Both the position numbers and the translations under genes were made by a program. Positions 51,696-60,585 of a DNA stretch of 64,000 nt are shown here, in pieces. Position 1 is the stretch's first letter. Each line of letters begins with the position of its first letter. The DNA is from Algoriphagus sp. A40 (GTDB lineage Bacteria; Bacteroidota; Bacteroidia; Cytophagales; Cyclobacteriaceae). Under the pieces are notes generated by a model. That model was not told the origin of the DNA. It did not search any database and was given only the letters and a program-made list of their open reading frames with translations. The stretch spans positions 124,001 through 188,000 of the forward strand of contig NZ_MUNY01000044.1 in NCBI RefSeq assembly GCF_002002735.1, in the 5' to 3' direction.

Positions 51696-53006
51696 ATGCG
51701 ATTCTACAACCGGGAAAAAGAACTTGATCAGCTCAAAACGATCCGGGAGCGATCAGCCCAATCGGCTCAGATGACTGTGGTCATTGGTCGTCGCCGTATC
51801 GGCAAGACAAGTCTTCTTAAAAAAGACATGGCAGGTCAACTTGCTGTTTATCTTTTTGTGGCCAAGAAAAGCGAGGCATTGCTTTGCCAAGAGTTTGTAG
51901 AAGCTGTCAAAAACGTACTTGAGGTGAACACGTTCGGGGAAATCACCCGATTTAGAGACTTTTTTGCCTGGATGATGGACCTGTCCAAAACAAGGAATTT
52001 CACCTTGATTCTGGATGAATTTCAGGAGTTTAAACTGATCAATCCCTCGGTTTTCAGCGAAATACAAAACATCTGGGACGCCAATAAATCCGACAGCAGG
52101 CTGAATTTGATTTTTTGCGGATCGGTGTATTCGATGATGAAAGACATCTTTGAAAACTCCAAAGAACCACTTTTTTCCCGCGCCACTTCTAAGTTGGTAA
52201 TCAAGCCATTTGAGGTTGCAGTAATCAAAGAAATTCTAGCTGAGGCAAATCCGGATTACACTAAAGAAGATTTGTTAGCCTTCTTTTCTATCACTGGTGG
52301 CGTCGCTAAATATGTTGAAAACTTTGTTTCTATCGGGGCTTTGACTTTAGAGGGCATGCTTGAGGAGGTATTTTCCGAAAATTCTCTTTTCCTTGAGGAA
52401 GGTAAAAACACACTCATTGAGGAATTTGGCAGAGATTACACTACATACTTTTCTGTCCTTTCCCTGATCGCCAATTCCAAAACCTCACGGCCTGAGATCG
52501 AATCAATCCTGGAAATGAGCGTCGGTCCTTTTCTCGATAAACTCGAAAATGACTTTAGCCTGATCAAAAAAATCCGTCCCATTTTAGCCAAACCAACCGG
52601 AAGAAATGTCAAATACGAAATCGTTGACAATTTCCTTAGCTTTTGGTTTCGCTTTATTTTCAAAAATTACAGCGCAGTGGAGATTGGGAATTTTGAATTT
52701 CTGAAAGCTCAGGTTCGAAAAGATTATTCGACTTTCTCAGGAAAAATGCTCGAACGATATTTTACTGAGCAGTATAAGGCAAGTATGGACTTTTCCGAAA
52801 TCGGCACCTATTGGGAGAGAGGAAATACGAACGAAATTGACCTAGTAGCATTGAATTCATTGGAAAAACGGGTGCTCTTCGCCGAAATAAAGGTCAACCC
52901 ACCGAAGATAAGCCTACCCAAACTTGCAGAAAAATCGAAAACCCTCGCCGATCAATTTCCAGATTATCAAGCGGAATATCGAGGACTTTCATTGGAAGAT
53001 ATGTGA
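51696..53006 (+). CDS. AAA ATPase with DUF234/nuclease-like C-terminus
   Basis: This 436-residue protein of the archaeal-type ATPase_2 group has Walker A VIGRRRIGKTSLL (residues 29-41), Walker B LILDEFQEF near 108 and a sensor-like IFCGSVYSMM. The C-terminal part corresponds to DUF234 and contains NEIDLVALNS...LFAEIKVN, a D-x(n)-E-x-K arrangement like PD-(D/E)XK nucleases. Such proteins occur in archaea and patchily in bacteria, often within mobile or defence regions; function is unproven. The start MRFYNREKELDQL is typical for the family. Confidence 0.88.
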   Translation: MRFYNREKELDQLKTIRERSAQSAQMTVVIGRRRIGKTSLLKKDMAGQLAVYLFVAKKSEALLCQEFVEAVKNVLEVNTFGEITRFRDFFAWMMDLSKTRNFTLILDEFQEFKLINPSVFSEIQNIWDANKSDSRLNLIFCGSVYSMMKDIFENSKEPLFSRATSKLVIKPFEVAVIKEILAEANPDYTKEDLLAFFSITGGVAKYVENFVSIGALTLEGMLEEVFSENSLFLEEGKNTLIEEFGRDYTTYFSVLSLIANSKTSRPEIESILEMSVGPFLDKLENDFSLIKKIRPILAKPTGRNVKYEIVDNFLSFWFRFIFKNYSAVEIGNFEFLKAQVRKDYSTFSGKMLERYFTEQYKASMDFSEIGTYWERGNTNEIDLVALNSLEKRVLFAEIKVNPPKISLPKLAEKSKTLADQFPDYQAEYRGLSLEDM

Positions 53007-53064
53007 GATTCAGTAAGAAACGCACATCTCTTTACCCACAGTATAAAGACCAAACCAACCATCA

Positions 53065-53301
53065 TCAAGTCAGCTTTATTATCAACACAAGAAGTCCGAC
53101 AACGACGATAAGACCAAGTACAATGTTCGAAAAACCATGCGCAATAATTTCTGACTTAGTGCCTCTTTTTCTTCCATTCCAAATCTCCCTGAAACCTATA
53201 ATATCCTTTCCTTTAATTTTATGTAAGGCGGCATAGACCACCCATCTAGTTAGTGTGCCCACAAACTCAAAAAACACCGAACCTAGTATGCTATCAATCA
53301 T
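53065..53301 (-). CDS. Small membrane protein, unknown
   Basis: This 78-residue frame has hydrophobic segments at each end (about 5-26, FFEFVGTLTRWVVYAAL, and 55-77, NIVLGLIVVVGLLVLIIKL) and a basic middle (NGRKRGTKSE). I do not recognise the family. Two membrane helices in a short gene and a plausible -7 element upstream (one mismatch) favour a real gene over chance. It is convergent with the ATPase gene. Confidence 0.5.
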   Translation of the reverse strand: MIDSILGSVFFEFVGTLTRWVVYAALHKIKGKDIIGFREIWNGRKRGTKSEIIAHGFSNIVLGLIVVVGLLVLIIKLT

Positions 53302-53398
53302 TTAACAAACCTCATTAAATTTAATTTAGCGGTCTCGCTCTATTTTTTCTCGAATCCTCGAAAGATCCAAAGCAGTAGCACATTTTCACAGTAATCCA

Positions 53399-54814
53399 TT
53401 ACTTCTCCGCCGGCAACCTCGCTCCTGTTTCCTCCCAAAAATCTTCCAACTTCGTCTTCAATTCCATCGCAACCAACGGCAACTGCTTCACCAGATTGGT
53501 TTCCTCCAATGGATCGTTGCCCAAGTCAAAAAGCTCCGCTTCCGTGCCGTCAAAATAATAGATCAACTTGTAATCCCCAGAGCGAACCACCGAATGTGGA
53601 ACCACATTTGGCTCACGATAGTGGGGAAAATGCCAAAATAAATCCCGCTCAAGTGTCTGCCTTGTTCCTGTCAACACCGGCCAAAGGCTTTCACCCTCCA
53701 ATCCATGTTGATCAGGATTTTCGCCGGCTACCTCCAAGATCGTGGATACCCAATCCATCGTGATCGTCGGGACTTCCGAAGCGACTCCAGTCGGAACTCT
53801 GCCCGGCAAACTCACAATCGTTGGTACGCGGATTCCGCCTTCGTAGGGATAGCCTTTGTATTCCCGCAAATCGATATTCCAGGTGACCGGATTGGCTTTG
53901 TTGCCGATCAGACCGCCGTTGTCGGAGGTGAAAATCACCAGGGTATTTTCCCTGAGTCCGGATTGATCCAGATAGGCTAAGAGTTTCCCGACATTGGCGT
54001 CGAGATTTTCGATCAGGGCAGCATAGACAGGATTTCGCTGCTGGCCCGGTTTCTTCTGCTTGTATTTTTCCACCAAATCAGCAGGCCCCATAATCGGCGT
54101 ATGAACCGCATAGGGTGCCCAATGGACAAAGAAGGGCAGACTTTTGTTCACTTCGAGAAATCCAATCACCTCATCCGATTCCCGGTCTGTCAGAAATTCC
54201 CCGGTCTTGCGTGGCGGCAGGTTTTTGATCTGATAAAACTCCCTGGGAGTAGCCGGCAAGTACGGATCAAAATAGCTCGGCGGTTGGCCAAGGTCATTCC
54301 CACCGATGTTCACATCAAACCCCTGATCCTCCGGATGCATCCCTTCCTCACCGAGATGCCATTTGCCCACATGGAGCGTACTGTAACCCAAGGGCTTCAA
54401 GCGCTCCGGAATAGTCTGCTCCTCCAAAGGCAGAAAACCTTGAATCTTGGGCGTTTTCAGCGGCTTATCGGCAAATTCCTCGTACTCTCCGGGCAAGCCG
54501 GAAGTAGTCACTCCCTGAAATTTCGCCCGAATCCAGTCCGTGATACCGATCCTGGCTGGGTATTTTCCGGTCATCAAAGCCGCTCTGGATGGCGAACAGA
54601 TATGTGCTGCGGCGTAGGATTGGGTAAAGCGCATTCCCTCCGCAGCCAGCTGATCTAGATGCGGAGTTTGGTAGAAATCACTTCCAAAAACCGCCAAATC
54701 CGTCGCTCCGAGGTCATCGACATGGATGAGGATGACATTCAGTTTCTCTTTCTCCTGCGAAAAAGACTGAAAAGTCAGCGCTAAAAGAGCGAGGGATAAG
54801 ACAACTTTCTTCAT
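53399..54814 (-). CDS. Secreted sulfatase (S1 family)
   Basis: This 471-residue arylsulfatase-type enzyme has a signal peptide (to SFSQ). The formylglycine site is Cys73 in ICSPSRAALMTGKYPAR (CxPxR type), and the metal-binding DD (33-34) is in IHVDDLGATDL. Further sites are KWHLGEEG and FTSDNGG. It requires a formylglycine-generating enzyme, which is not in this window. The substrate is probably a sulfated glycan or phenolic. It is separated from the upstream isomerase gene by a hairpin. Confidence 0.94.
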   Translation of the reverse strand: MKKVVLSLALLALTFQSFSQEKEKLNVILIHVDDLGATDLAVFGSDFYQTPHLDQLAAEGMRFTQSYAAAHICSPSRAALMTGKYPARIGITDWIRAKFQGVTTSGLPGEYEEFADKPLKTPKIQGFLPLEEQTIPERLKPLGYSTLHVGKWHLGEEGMHPEDQGFDVNIGGNDLGQPPSYFDPYLPATPREFYQIKNLPPRKTGEFLTDRESDEVIGFLEVNKSLPFFVHWAPYAVHTPIMGPADLVEKYKQKKPGQQRNPVYAALIENLDANVGKLLAYLDQSGLRENTLVIFTSDNGGLIGNKANPVTWNIDLREYKGYPYEGGIRVPTIVSLPGRVPTGVASEVPTITMDWVSTILEVAGENPDQHGLEGESLWPVLTGTRQTLERDLFWHFPHYREPNVVPHSVVRSGDYKLIYYFDGTEAELFDLGNDPLEETNLVKQLPLVAMELKTKLEDFWEETGARLPAEK

Positions 54815-54829
54815 AAAACTTAAAAGAGA

Positions 54830-54849
54830 AAGTCCGGAAAACCGGACTT
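54830..54849 (-). terminator. Hairpin between isomerase and sulfatase genes
   Basis: The perfect stem AAGTCCGG, loop AAAA, CCGGACTT lies 5 bases after the isomerase stop; on the minus strand it is followed by TCTCTTTTAAG. Confidence 0.6.
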
Positions 54850-54853
54850 CAAA

Positions 54854-55717
54854 TCAATACTTCAGGCTTTTCAAATAAGCAATACTTTTGGGCAATGCCT
54901 CCAGTTCGTGGTCACCTTCATCCTCGATAAACATGTGCTTGATGCCGATCTTGTTGGCTTCTCTCAGGATCGCCGGGAAGTCCAATTGCCCTTCTCCCAG
55001 CGGAACGTCATTTTCCGGACCCGTCAGACCAGTCATGTCTTGAGGAGCACCTTTCCGGAAATCCTTCAAGTGAAGTGAAACCCAGCGATTCCCGTACTTT
55101 TTGAGCAAAGCTGCCGGATCTCCCCCTCCAAAGAAGGTCCACATCACGTCCATCTGCAGGGAAACGTACTCGGGATCGGTATTTTCCACCAAATAGTCAA
55201 ACAGGGTTCCGTTGCCATAAGGCTGGAATTCGTAGCCGTGGACGTGGTATTTGAAGATGATCCCGTTTTCCTTCAGGACTTTTCCGCCTTCATTGAATGC
55301 CTTGATGGCCCGGTCCGCATCTGCTTTGCTGAATTCCCCTTTTTTGTGTGGAATCCAGGCGCACATCACATACTTCGCTCCCAAGGCTTTTGCCCGATCG
55401 GCTACTGCCTGGGGATCTTTTTCCAATTGCTCAAAGCCGGTTCCGGTCGAAGGGATTGAAATTCCCCTTTGCTGACACATTTCCTTGAATTCTTCTGGAC
55501 TCACTCCCTGCGGGGCTCCACCTTCAAACTCGGCAAATCCCATTTGCTGGATGATATCCAGCGTCGGAGCAGCACCGTTTTTCCAGTGATTTCGGAAGGT
55601 GTAGGAGGCAATTCCAACCGGAACTTGGTACATCGGATCACCTTTCTTTTGGGCGTAAGTTTCTTGTGGAGAAATGATCCAAGCCAGAGCTAGGAAGAAC
55701 AAAAGTGTCTTTTTCAT
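54854..55717 (-). CDS. Exported sugar phosphate isomerase/epimerase-like TIM-barrel protein
   Basis: This 287-residue protein of the xylose-isomerase-like (AP_endonuc_2) superfamily has a signal peptide (MKKTLLFFLALAWIISPQETYAQ, cut near residue 23). That is why the ATG at 55717 is chosen over the frame start at 55735. Barrel landmarks are GIASYTFRN, QMGFAEFEGG, YHVHGYEFQ, LQMDVMWTF, VSLHLKDF and FIEDEGD, supplying metal-binding Glu, Asp and His. Being periplasmic it cannot act on ordinary sugar phosphates; a role on (keto-)sugars or glycosides fits the adjacent GMC dehydrogenase. Confidence 0.85.
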   Translation of the reverse strand: MKKTLLFFLALAWIISPQETYAQKKGDPMYQVPVGIASYTFRNHWKNGAAPTLDIIQQMGFAEFEGGAPQGVSPEEFKEMCQQRGISIPSTGTGFEQLEKDPQAVADRAKALGAKYVMCAWIPHKKGEFSKADADRAIKAFNEGGKVLKENGIIFKYHVHGYEFQPYGNGTLFDYLVENTDPEYVSLQMDVMWTFFGGGDPAALLKKYGNRWVSLHLKDFRKGAPQDMTGLTGPENDVPLGEGQLDFPAILREANKIGIKHMFIEDEGDHELEALPKSIAYLKSLKY

Positions 55718-55730
55718 GGGATTTATTTTT

Positions 55731-55858
55731 GTCAACGGTCAATAGTCCACGGTCCACTGCTGTTTGCAAAGCCCTTCATTCGATGAGGCCAAATCAAACC
55801 ATTCGCTTGGTTGGTAGAATTAGGCAGCTGTCGACTGTCGTCCGTGGACCGTTGACCG
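55731..55858. repeat. Inverted pair of GTCNACN heptad repeats (MITE-like)
   Basis: Left arm 55731-55761 reads GTCAACG, GTCAATA, GTCCACG, GTCCACT. Right arm 55826-55858 is the same kind of series in inverted orientation (TGTCGAC, TGTCGTC, CGTGGAC, CGTTGAC). About 64 bases lie between them. The element fills the gap between the GMC stop (55862) and the isomerase start (55717) almost exactly. Confidence 0.65.
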
Positions 55859-55861
55859 AAA

Positions 55862-57556
55862 TTAAAGATTCAATTTATTCAACTCCTCCACGGCATAATT
55901 GGCTGCCCGGGCTGTCAAGGTCATAAAGGTCAGAGTCGGATTTTGGGTACTTCCGCTGGTCATGCAGGCTCCGTCAGTGACAAAGACATTCTTGCAGTGA
56001 TGCAGCTGGTTGTATTTGTTGAGCAGGGAAGTTTTTGGGTCATTGCCCATGCGTACACCGCCCATTTCGTGGATATCCGAACCCGGAGGGGAACCTCTGT
56101 CCACGACTGAAATATTTTTGAAGCCCATCCGCTCATACATCTCGCTTTGCTGCTGCACAAAATCAGCCGTCATTTTGTTGTCATTGTCTTTCCATTCGAC
56201 CGACATGATGATCTTCGGAATACCGTATTTGTCTTTTTCATCTGCGGAAAGCCGCATGTGGTTAGACTCATCAGGAACCATCTCACCCTGCATCCAGGCA
56301 GCCATGCTCCAGAGTCCGAATTTCGGGTTGAGCAACTTGTCACGAAGCGCGTCTCCAATCAGTTCGCCATTGCCATCCAATTGACGGCCTCCCGACATCC
56401 CGATGGCATAACCTCGGAGAAAATCTGTCTCCTGCCGAAAGACATTCCGGAATCTGGGAACATATGCATGACCCGGATTTCGTCCATCATTGAATTTGTC
56501 CAAAAAGCCTTCGAAAGTTGCATTTCCGCTACCCCGGTAGTTATGGCAGGTGATGAATTTACCCATCCGTTCGTTGTCATTTCCCAGCCCGTTGGGGAAG
56601 CGGGATGACTTGGAATTGAGCAAAATAGCATTGGAATTGATCGTAGAAGCATTGAGAAAGATAACTTTTGCATAAAACTCAATGGCTTCCTTCGTGTGCG
56701 AATCGATGATTCTGACTCCGATTGCCTTTCCTTTTTGCTCGTCATAAATTACGGATTCGACCACCGAATCAGGCCGGATGGTCAGATTTCCGGTTTTTTC
56801 AGCCCAAGGCAAAGTCGACGCATTGGCAGAGAAATAGCCCCCATAGATGCAGCCCCGGTTGCACATGTTTTGGTTTTGGCACTTGCTTCTCCCTTGATCT
56901 CTGTGAACCTGCTGAGGATCAGTAAGGTGAGCCATCCGGCCTTGAATCAGATGCCGGTCCCCATAGAGTTCCTTCAACTGATCTGAATAGAACTTTTCGA
57001 TGCAGCTAAGCTCGAAACCTGGCTGCACCATCTGATCCGGAAGCTCAGGCAGTCCATCTCTATTGCCGCAAAAACCTACAAATTGCTCCACATAGCTATA
57101 CCAAGGCTCCATATCCTTGTATCGGATCGGCCAGTCCACGGCATAGCCATCTCTGGCGGGGCCCTCAAAATCAAAATCCGACCAGCGCTGAGTGCCTCTG
57201 GCCCAAAGGAGAGATTTTCCACCGACATGGTATCCGCGAAACCAGCGGAAGGGCTTTTCCTCAATGTAAGGCTGCTCGTCCTCGGCCAAGGCCCAATGCA
57301 TCGTTTCCTCCCTTTTCCAATTGGCAGCACCGATTCCGGAGCGCTTCTCGATCGGCACGTTTCCCCGAAATTCAAATTCCCAGGGAGCTTTGGAGGCCGT
57401 GGGATAATCCTCAATATGTTTGACCATCCTTCCTCGCTCAAGGACGAGGGTCTTTAGGCCTTTTTCGCAAAGTTCTTTTGCTGCCCAGCCTCCGGAAGCT
57501 CCCGAACCGATCACGATTGCATCGTAGGTGCGTTTATCTTTTGAATCTTGTAGCAT
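55862..57556 (-). CDS. GMC-family FAD-dependent oxidoreductase
   Basis: This 564-residue flavoenzyme of the glucose-methanol-choline group has the dinucleotide-binding start AIVIGSGASGGWAAKEL and LVLERGRM. Also seen are GGKSLLWARGTQRW and the C-terminal catalytic region HEMGGVRMGND...GACMTSGSTQNPTLT (a His in DIHEMG is a likely catalytic base). With the small subunit encoded 12 bases upstream it matches membrane-bound gluconate/sugar dehydrogenase complexes and glucoside 3-dehydrogenases. It has no signal of its own; export may rely on the partner. A haem subunit could be the cytochrome at 62311. Confidence 0.92.
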   Translation of the reverse strand: MLQDSKDKRTYDAIVIGSGASGGWAAKELCEKGLKTLVLERGRMVKHIEDYPTASKAPWEFEFRGNVPIEKRSGIGAANWKREETMHWALAEDEQPYIEEKPFRWFRGYHVGGKSLLWARGTQRWSDFDFEGPARDGYAVDWPIRYKDMEPWYSYVEQFVGFCGNRDGLPELPDQMVQPGFELSCIEKFYSDQLKELYGDRHLIQGRMAHLTDPQQVHRDQGRSKCQNQNMCNRGCIYGGYFSANASTLPWAEKTGNLTIRPDSVVESVIYDEQKGKAIGVRIIDSHTKEAIEFYAKVIFLNASTINSNAILLNSKSSRFPNGLGNDNERMGKFITCHNYRGSGNATFEGFLDKFNDGRNPGHAYVPRFRNVFRQETDFLRGYAIGMSGGRQLDGNGELIGDALRDKLLNPKFGLWSMAAWMQGEMVPDESNHMRLSADEKDKYGIPKIIMSVEWKDNDNKMTADFVQQQSEMYERMGFKNISVVDRGSPPGSDIHEMGGVRMGNDPKTSLLNKYNQLHHCKNVFVTDGACMTSGSTQNPTLTFMTLTARAANYAVEELNKLNL

Positions 57557-57568
57557 GGTGTTTTGGGT

Positions 57569-58108
57569 TTAGGCTCGATCCGCTGGTACTTCCACACATC
57601 CGTTGTAAAACCCGGGTGCAACTTGGTAACCACGATAATCGGCCATGACTTCTTTGACTGTCGTAAATCCCATAATTGTATTTGATCGCATCAGGTCGTA
57701 GAATTTCTTTTCATCCTCATTTTCAGAGTCCTTCAAAGCCATCAGTGTTTTTTCTTTTTCCTCCTGAGAAAAATCTTCAAAACCAGACTTTTTGAGCACT
57801 TTGAGCTGGGCTTTGATCATATCTTGATCTTCTTTTTCATAGCACTTTTCAAAAAGCTTGATCAAAAACTGGTCAGTTCCGGTGCTGAGTGCGCCAATGG
57901 GTTGAGCATCGGGTGTGGGTATTTTTGCCGGAAGGCCAACCGGAATAAACGTGTCGGCAATCGCAGAGATCAATTGCTCTTCATCAAAGCTGAAAAAGCC
58001 TGCATGAGTGAATCGATCCACGATTTGCCATTTCCAATCGGCAAAAACCAAACCGGCGATTCCTGCCACAGATCCTCCGATGATTTTGAGGGATTTACGT
58101 CTTTCCAT
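57569..58108 (-). CDS. Gluconate 2-dehydrogenase subunit 3-family protein
   Basis: This 179-residue protein starts MERRKSLKIIGGSVAGIAGLVF, an RR-containing signal or anchor. The Gluconate_2-dh3 domain follows, with landmarks ISAIADTFIPVG and FYDLMRSNTIMGFTT. The family forms the small subunit of GMC-type sugar dehydrogenases and is thought to aid Tat export or maturation of the large flavin subunit. The GMC gene follows after 12 bases, so the two are one operon and probably one complex. Confidence 0.9.
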   Translation of the reverse strand: MERRKSLKIIGGSVAGIAGLVFADWKWQIVDRFTHAGFFSFDEEQLISAIADTFIPVGLPAKIPTPDAQPIGALSTGTDQFLIKLFEKCYEKEDQDMIKAQLKVLKKSGFEDFSQEEKEKTLMALKDSENEDEKKFYDLMRSNTIMGFTTVKEVMADYRGYQVAPGFYNGCVEVPADRA

Positions 58109-58176
58109 AGTATTCGGTATTTTGGGTAAATACAGATGGACAAGTTAGATTTTTTTGAAAAAAGGCAGTGTAAAAC

Positions 58177-58209
58177 AGGATAGAATTCCACCAACGGAAA
58201 TTCTATCCT
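58177..58209 (-). terminator. Terminator of the patatin gene
   Basis: AGGATAGAATT (58177-58187) and AATTCTATCCT (58199-58209) form an 11-bp stem; the minus-strand tail is GTTTTACACTGCCTTTTTT. It lies 9 bases past the stop at 58218. Confidence 0.65.
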
Positions 58210-58217
58210 GATCCAGC

Positions 58218-60557
58218 TTATCGATCTGAATAGTTGAAAGAAAGTCCGATCGAGAAATAAGTTCTCAACTTTTTATCCGAGGTATTGCTGGTGACACCAA
58301 AGGAAATGGGACCCAAAATCGAATTATAGGAAATGTCGGCTCCATATCCAAAATAGGTTTCATCTCTGAAGATTTTGTCTGGAAACTCCGCCTCGTCCAA
58401 GGGATATTGTTTGCTAAATCCAAGGATGTTCGCTCCTCCTCGGATATAGATTTTTTTGATCGGGATAAACTGAAGTTCTGCACCTGCCTTTACAAAATTG
58501 GGAGTAGATACCTCCGCATAATTCAAACCCCAGAATTTAGTATCTCCAAATCGGATGTTTTGGTAGCCACCGACATAAAAGTCCTGAAAAATCTTAGTGC
58601 CTTCATCGGTGGAAAGCACCACTCCTCCCGCTATTTCAGGTCTCAACTGGAATTTTGAACTCAACCGAAGAAACTTGGAATACCGACCATAGAGGGTAAT
58701 ATGAGGTTCGGGAGCGAAAGTCTCCACCAGATTTTCAACAGTGGAAACGTCTACAGGAATCATCTCTCCCTCCGAGTCAAGAAATAAAGTATCAACTCCA
58801 GAATTCACGTTTAATCCGATCCAATCCTGCACATTGAAAATCGTTTCTATCAGGCCTTCAGCTCCTTTTGTAGGGTAGTTTCGGTTATTTTGAGAATTCC
58901 GGTAATAGCGGAATTTTAGGCCTAAATACCTTTGGTAGGCACTTTTGATGCCTTCGGGAAAAATAGAGTTAAAGCGGTATTTGGAATTGTTGTTTTCGAA
59001 AATCATTCCGAAAGAAAAAGCCTGCTTGAGGGAGGAAGTGGATATTATCTGTGCCTCTGCGCGGGAGCTTTTCACTAGGGTAATGTTTTCCTCCTTTCCA
59101 TTTTCATAAGTAGGCAATCCCTGGTTGAGGTAATTCAGGCGTAGGTTGAAGGCGAACTTTTTACTCCCTCCGACATACTTGTAATGGTCAATCCGGAACT
59201 TAGGATTTTCTGAAATGTCGGCAATAACCAAGGTCCGGGACGATTTACCGATCAAATCCCTGGCAGTGTAATTCAAAAGGATACCTGCCGAAAACTGATT
59301 ATCGTAGTGAATGGAGGTATTTAGGAGTCTGGGTGATTTTTCCTTTACCCGGATTTGAAGGGAAAATTCTCCATCCTTTTCGGCGATGAGCGTGTAATCC
59401 ACTTTGTAAAAACCATTCATTCCAAAAATCCGGTTGATACCATCCTGCAATTCCTCCCTTGTCACTTCTTCCCCTTCCTTGAGGTCAAGTTTGGACAAAA
59501 TTAATGGGGTTGGAAAGATCGAATTACCGATTACTCTGATGGTTTGGAATCTGATCGGTAGTGCTTCCAAACCGATTCCCTGAGAATGGTCGGCCAATCC
59601 CAAGCTATCCGCAAGCTGTTTGAATTGAGAATAAAATTTCTTTCCAGTTTCGTCTCCGATTTTCAGAATTGCATCAAAGTCATCAAAGCTGGCTGTTCCG
59701 TAAGTGCCAAGATCCGGCTTGATGTAAATATTCGTCTGCTTGATATTTTCAGCAGTTTTGCCAAGAGACTCCGCCATGGAAAGCTGCATGAGGATAGCAG
59801 CAAAACCTTCCAATTTTTCAGCACTTATAAAATCCTCATCGCTCACATTGACTCCAATCACATACTCTGCACCCATTTCCCGAACTACATCCACCGGGAA
59901 ATTATTGACCACACCACCATCCACCACCATGGTACTGTCCAGTTGAAAAGCAGTAAAGGCAGTCGGAATGGCAATACTCGATCGGAGCGCATCGTGCAGG
60001 TTGCCCTCTTTAAAAACCAGTGGCTGACCTGTACTGATGTCCGTGGCAATACAGCGGAAAGGAATCGGAAACTCATCAAAATTTCTGTATTTCCTGGCCG
60101 GCCAAGTGTAGTATTGAATAACCTCAGAAAGCATCTGTCCCTCGATCAATCCCGACGGCAGGGAAATTTTTCCATTTCGGATCGGAAATTCAAGCAGGTA
60201 CCGGTTGTAATATTCCTTTTCTTCAAAGGCAACGGTCTCAAAGCTTACCCGGTTGGAAATAATCAAGTCCCAGTCGATAGAACGGATAATCTTCTCGAGT
60301 TCATCCGCACTATACCCCATCGCATACAATCCTCCAACCACAGATCCCATGCTTGTTCCGACGACAAAATCGGGGCGAATTCCTGCCTTTTCCATAGCCC
60401 GAATCACACCTACATGTGCCATTCCCTTGGCTCCTCCGCCACTCAGGACCAAACCGATTTTTGGAGGGTCATCTGCCAATCCAGTTGTCTGAAAGGCTGA
60501 AACTTTTCCAAATAAACAAATCAAAAAAACGCCAATCAGGCTGAACATCTTTCTCAT
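58218..60557 (-). CDS. Patatin-like phospholipase fused to a BamA-like outer-membrane barrel
   Basis: This 779-residue protein has a signal peptide (MRKMFSLIGVFLICLFGKVSAF) and a patatin domain (about 30-310) with oxyanion loop GGGAKG, nucleophile elbow GTSMGS and catalytic DGG. A POTRA-like segment follows (about 350-420), then a C-terminal BamA/Omp85-type barrel (about 430-779) ending FSIGLSFNYSDR. This matches the PlpD-type (type Vd-like) layout, in which the lipase stays on or is delivered to the surface. The ATG at 60557 avoids overlap with the amidohydrolase stop at 60586. Confidence 0.9.
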   Translation of the reverse strand: MRKMFSLIGVFLICLFGKVSAFQTTGLADDPPKIGLVLSGGGAKGMAHVGVIRAMEKAGIRPDFVVGTSMGSVVGGLYAMGYSADELEKIIRSIDWDLIISNRVSFETVAFEEKEYYNRYLLEFPIRNGKISLPSGLIEGQMLSEVIQYYTWPARKYRNFDEFPIPFRCIATDISTGQPLVFKEGNLHDALRSSIAIPTAFTAFQLDSTMVVDGGVVNNFPVDVVREMGAEYVIGVNVSDEDFISAEKLEGFAAILMQLSMAESLGKTAENIKQTNIYIKPDLGTYGTASFDDFDAILKIGDETGKKFYSQFKQLADSLGLADHSQGIGLEALPIRFQTIRVIGNSIFPTPLILSKLDLKEGEEVTREELQDGINRIFGMNGFYKVDYTLIAEKDGEFSLQIRVKEKSPRLLNTSIHYDNQFSAGILLNYTARDLIGKSSRTLVIADISENPKFRIDHYKYVGGSKKFAFNLRLNYLNQGLPTYENGKEENITLVKSSRAEAQIISTSSLKQAFSFGMIFENNNSKYRFNSIFPEGIKSAYQRYLGLKFRYYRNSQNNRNYPTKGAEGLIETIFNVQDWIGLNVNSGVDTLFLDSEGEMIPVDVSTVENLVETFAPEPHITLYGRYSKFLRLSSKFQLRPEIAGGVVLSTDEGTKIFQDFYVGGYQNIRFGDTKFWGLNYAEVSTPNFVKAGAELQFIPIKKIYIRGGANILGFSKQYPLDEAEFPDKIFRDETYFGYGADISYNSILGPISFGVTSNTSDKKLRTYFSIGLSFNYSDR

Positions 60558-60585
60558 ACCACTCGCTTCAGCGCCAAAATCGATT

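Noticed and set aside
59586..60500. 304-codon plus-strand frame over the patatin gene
   Set aside because: It is antisense to the catalytic domain; no domain, signal or upstream promoter seen.
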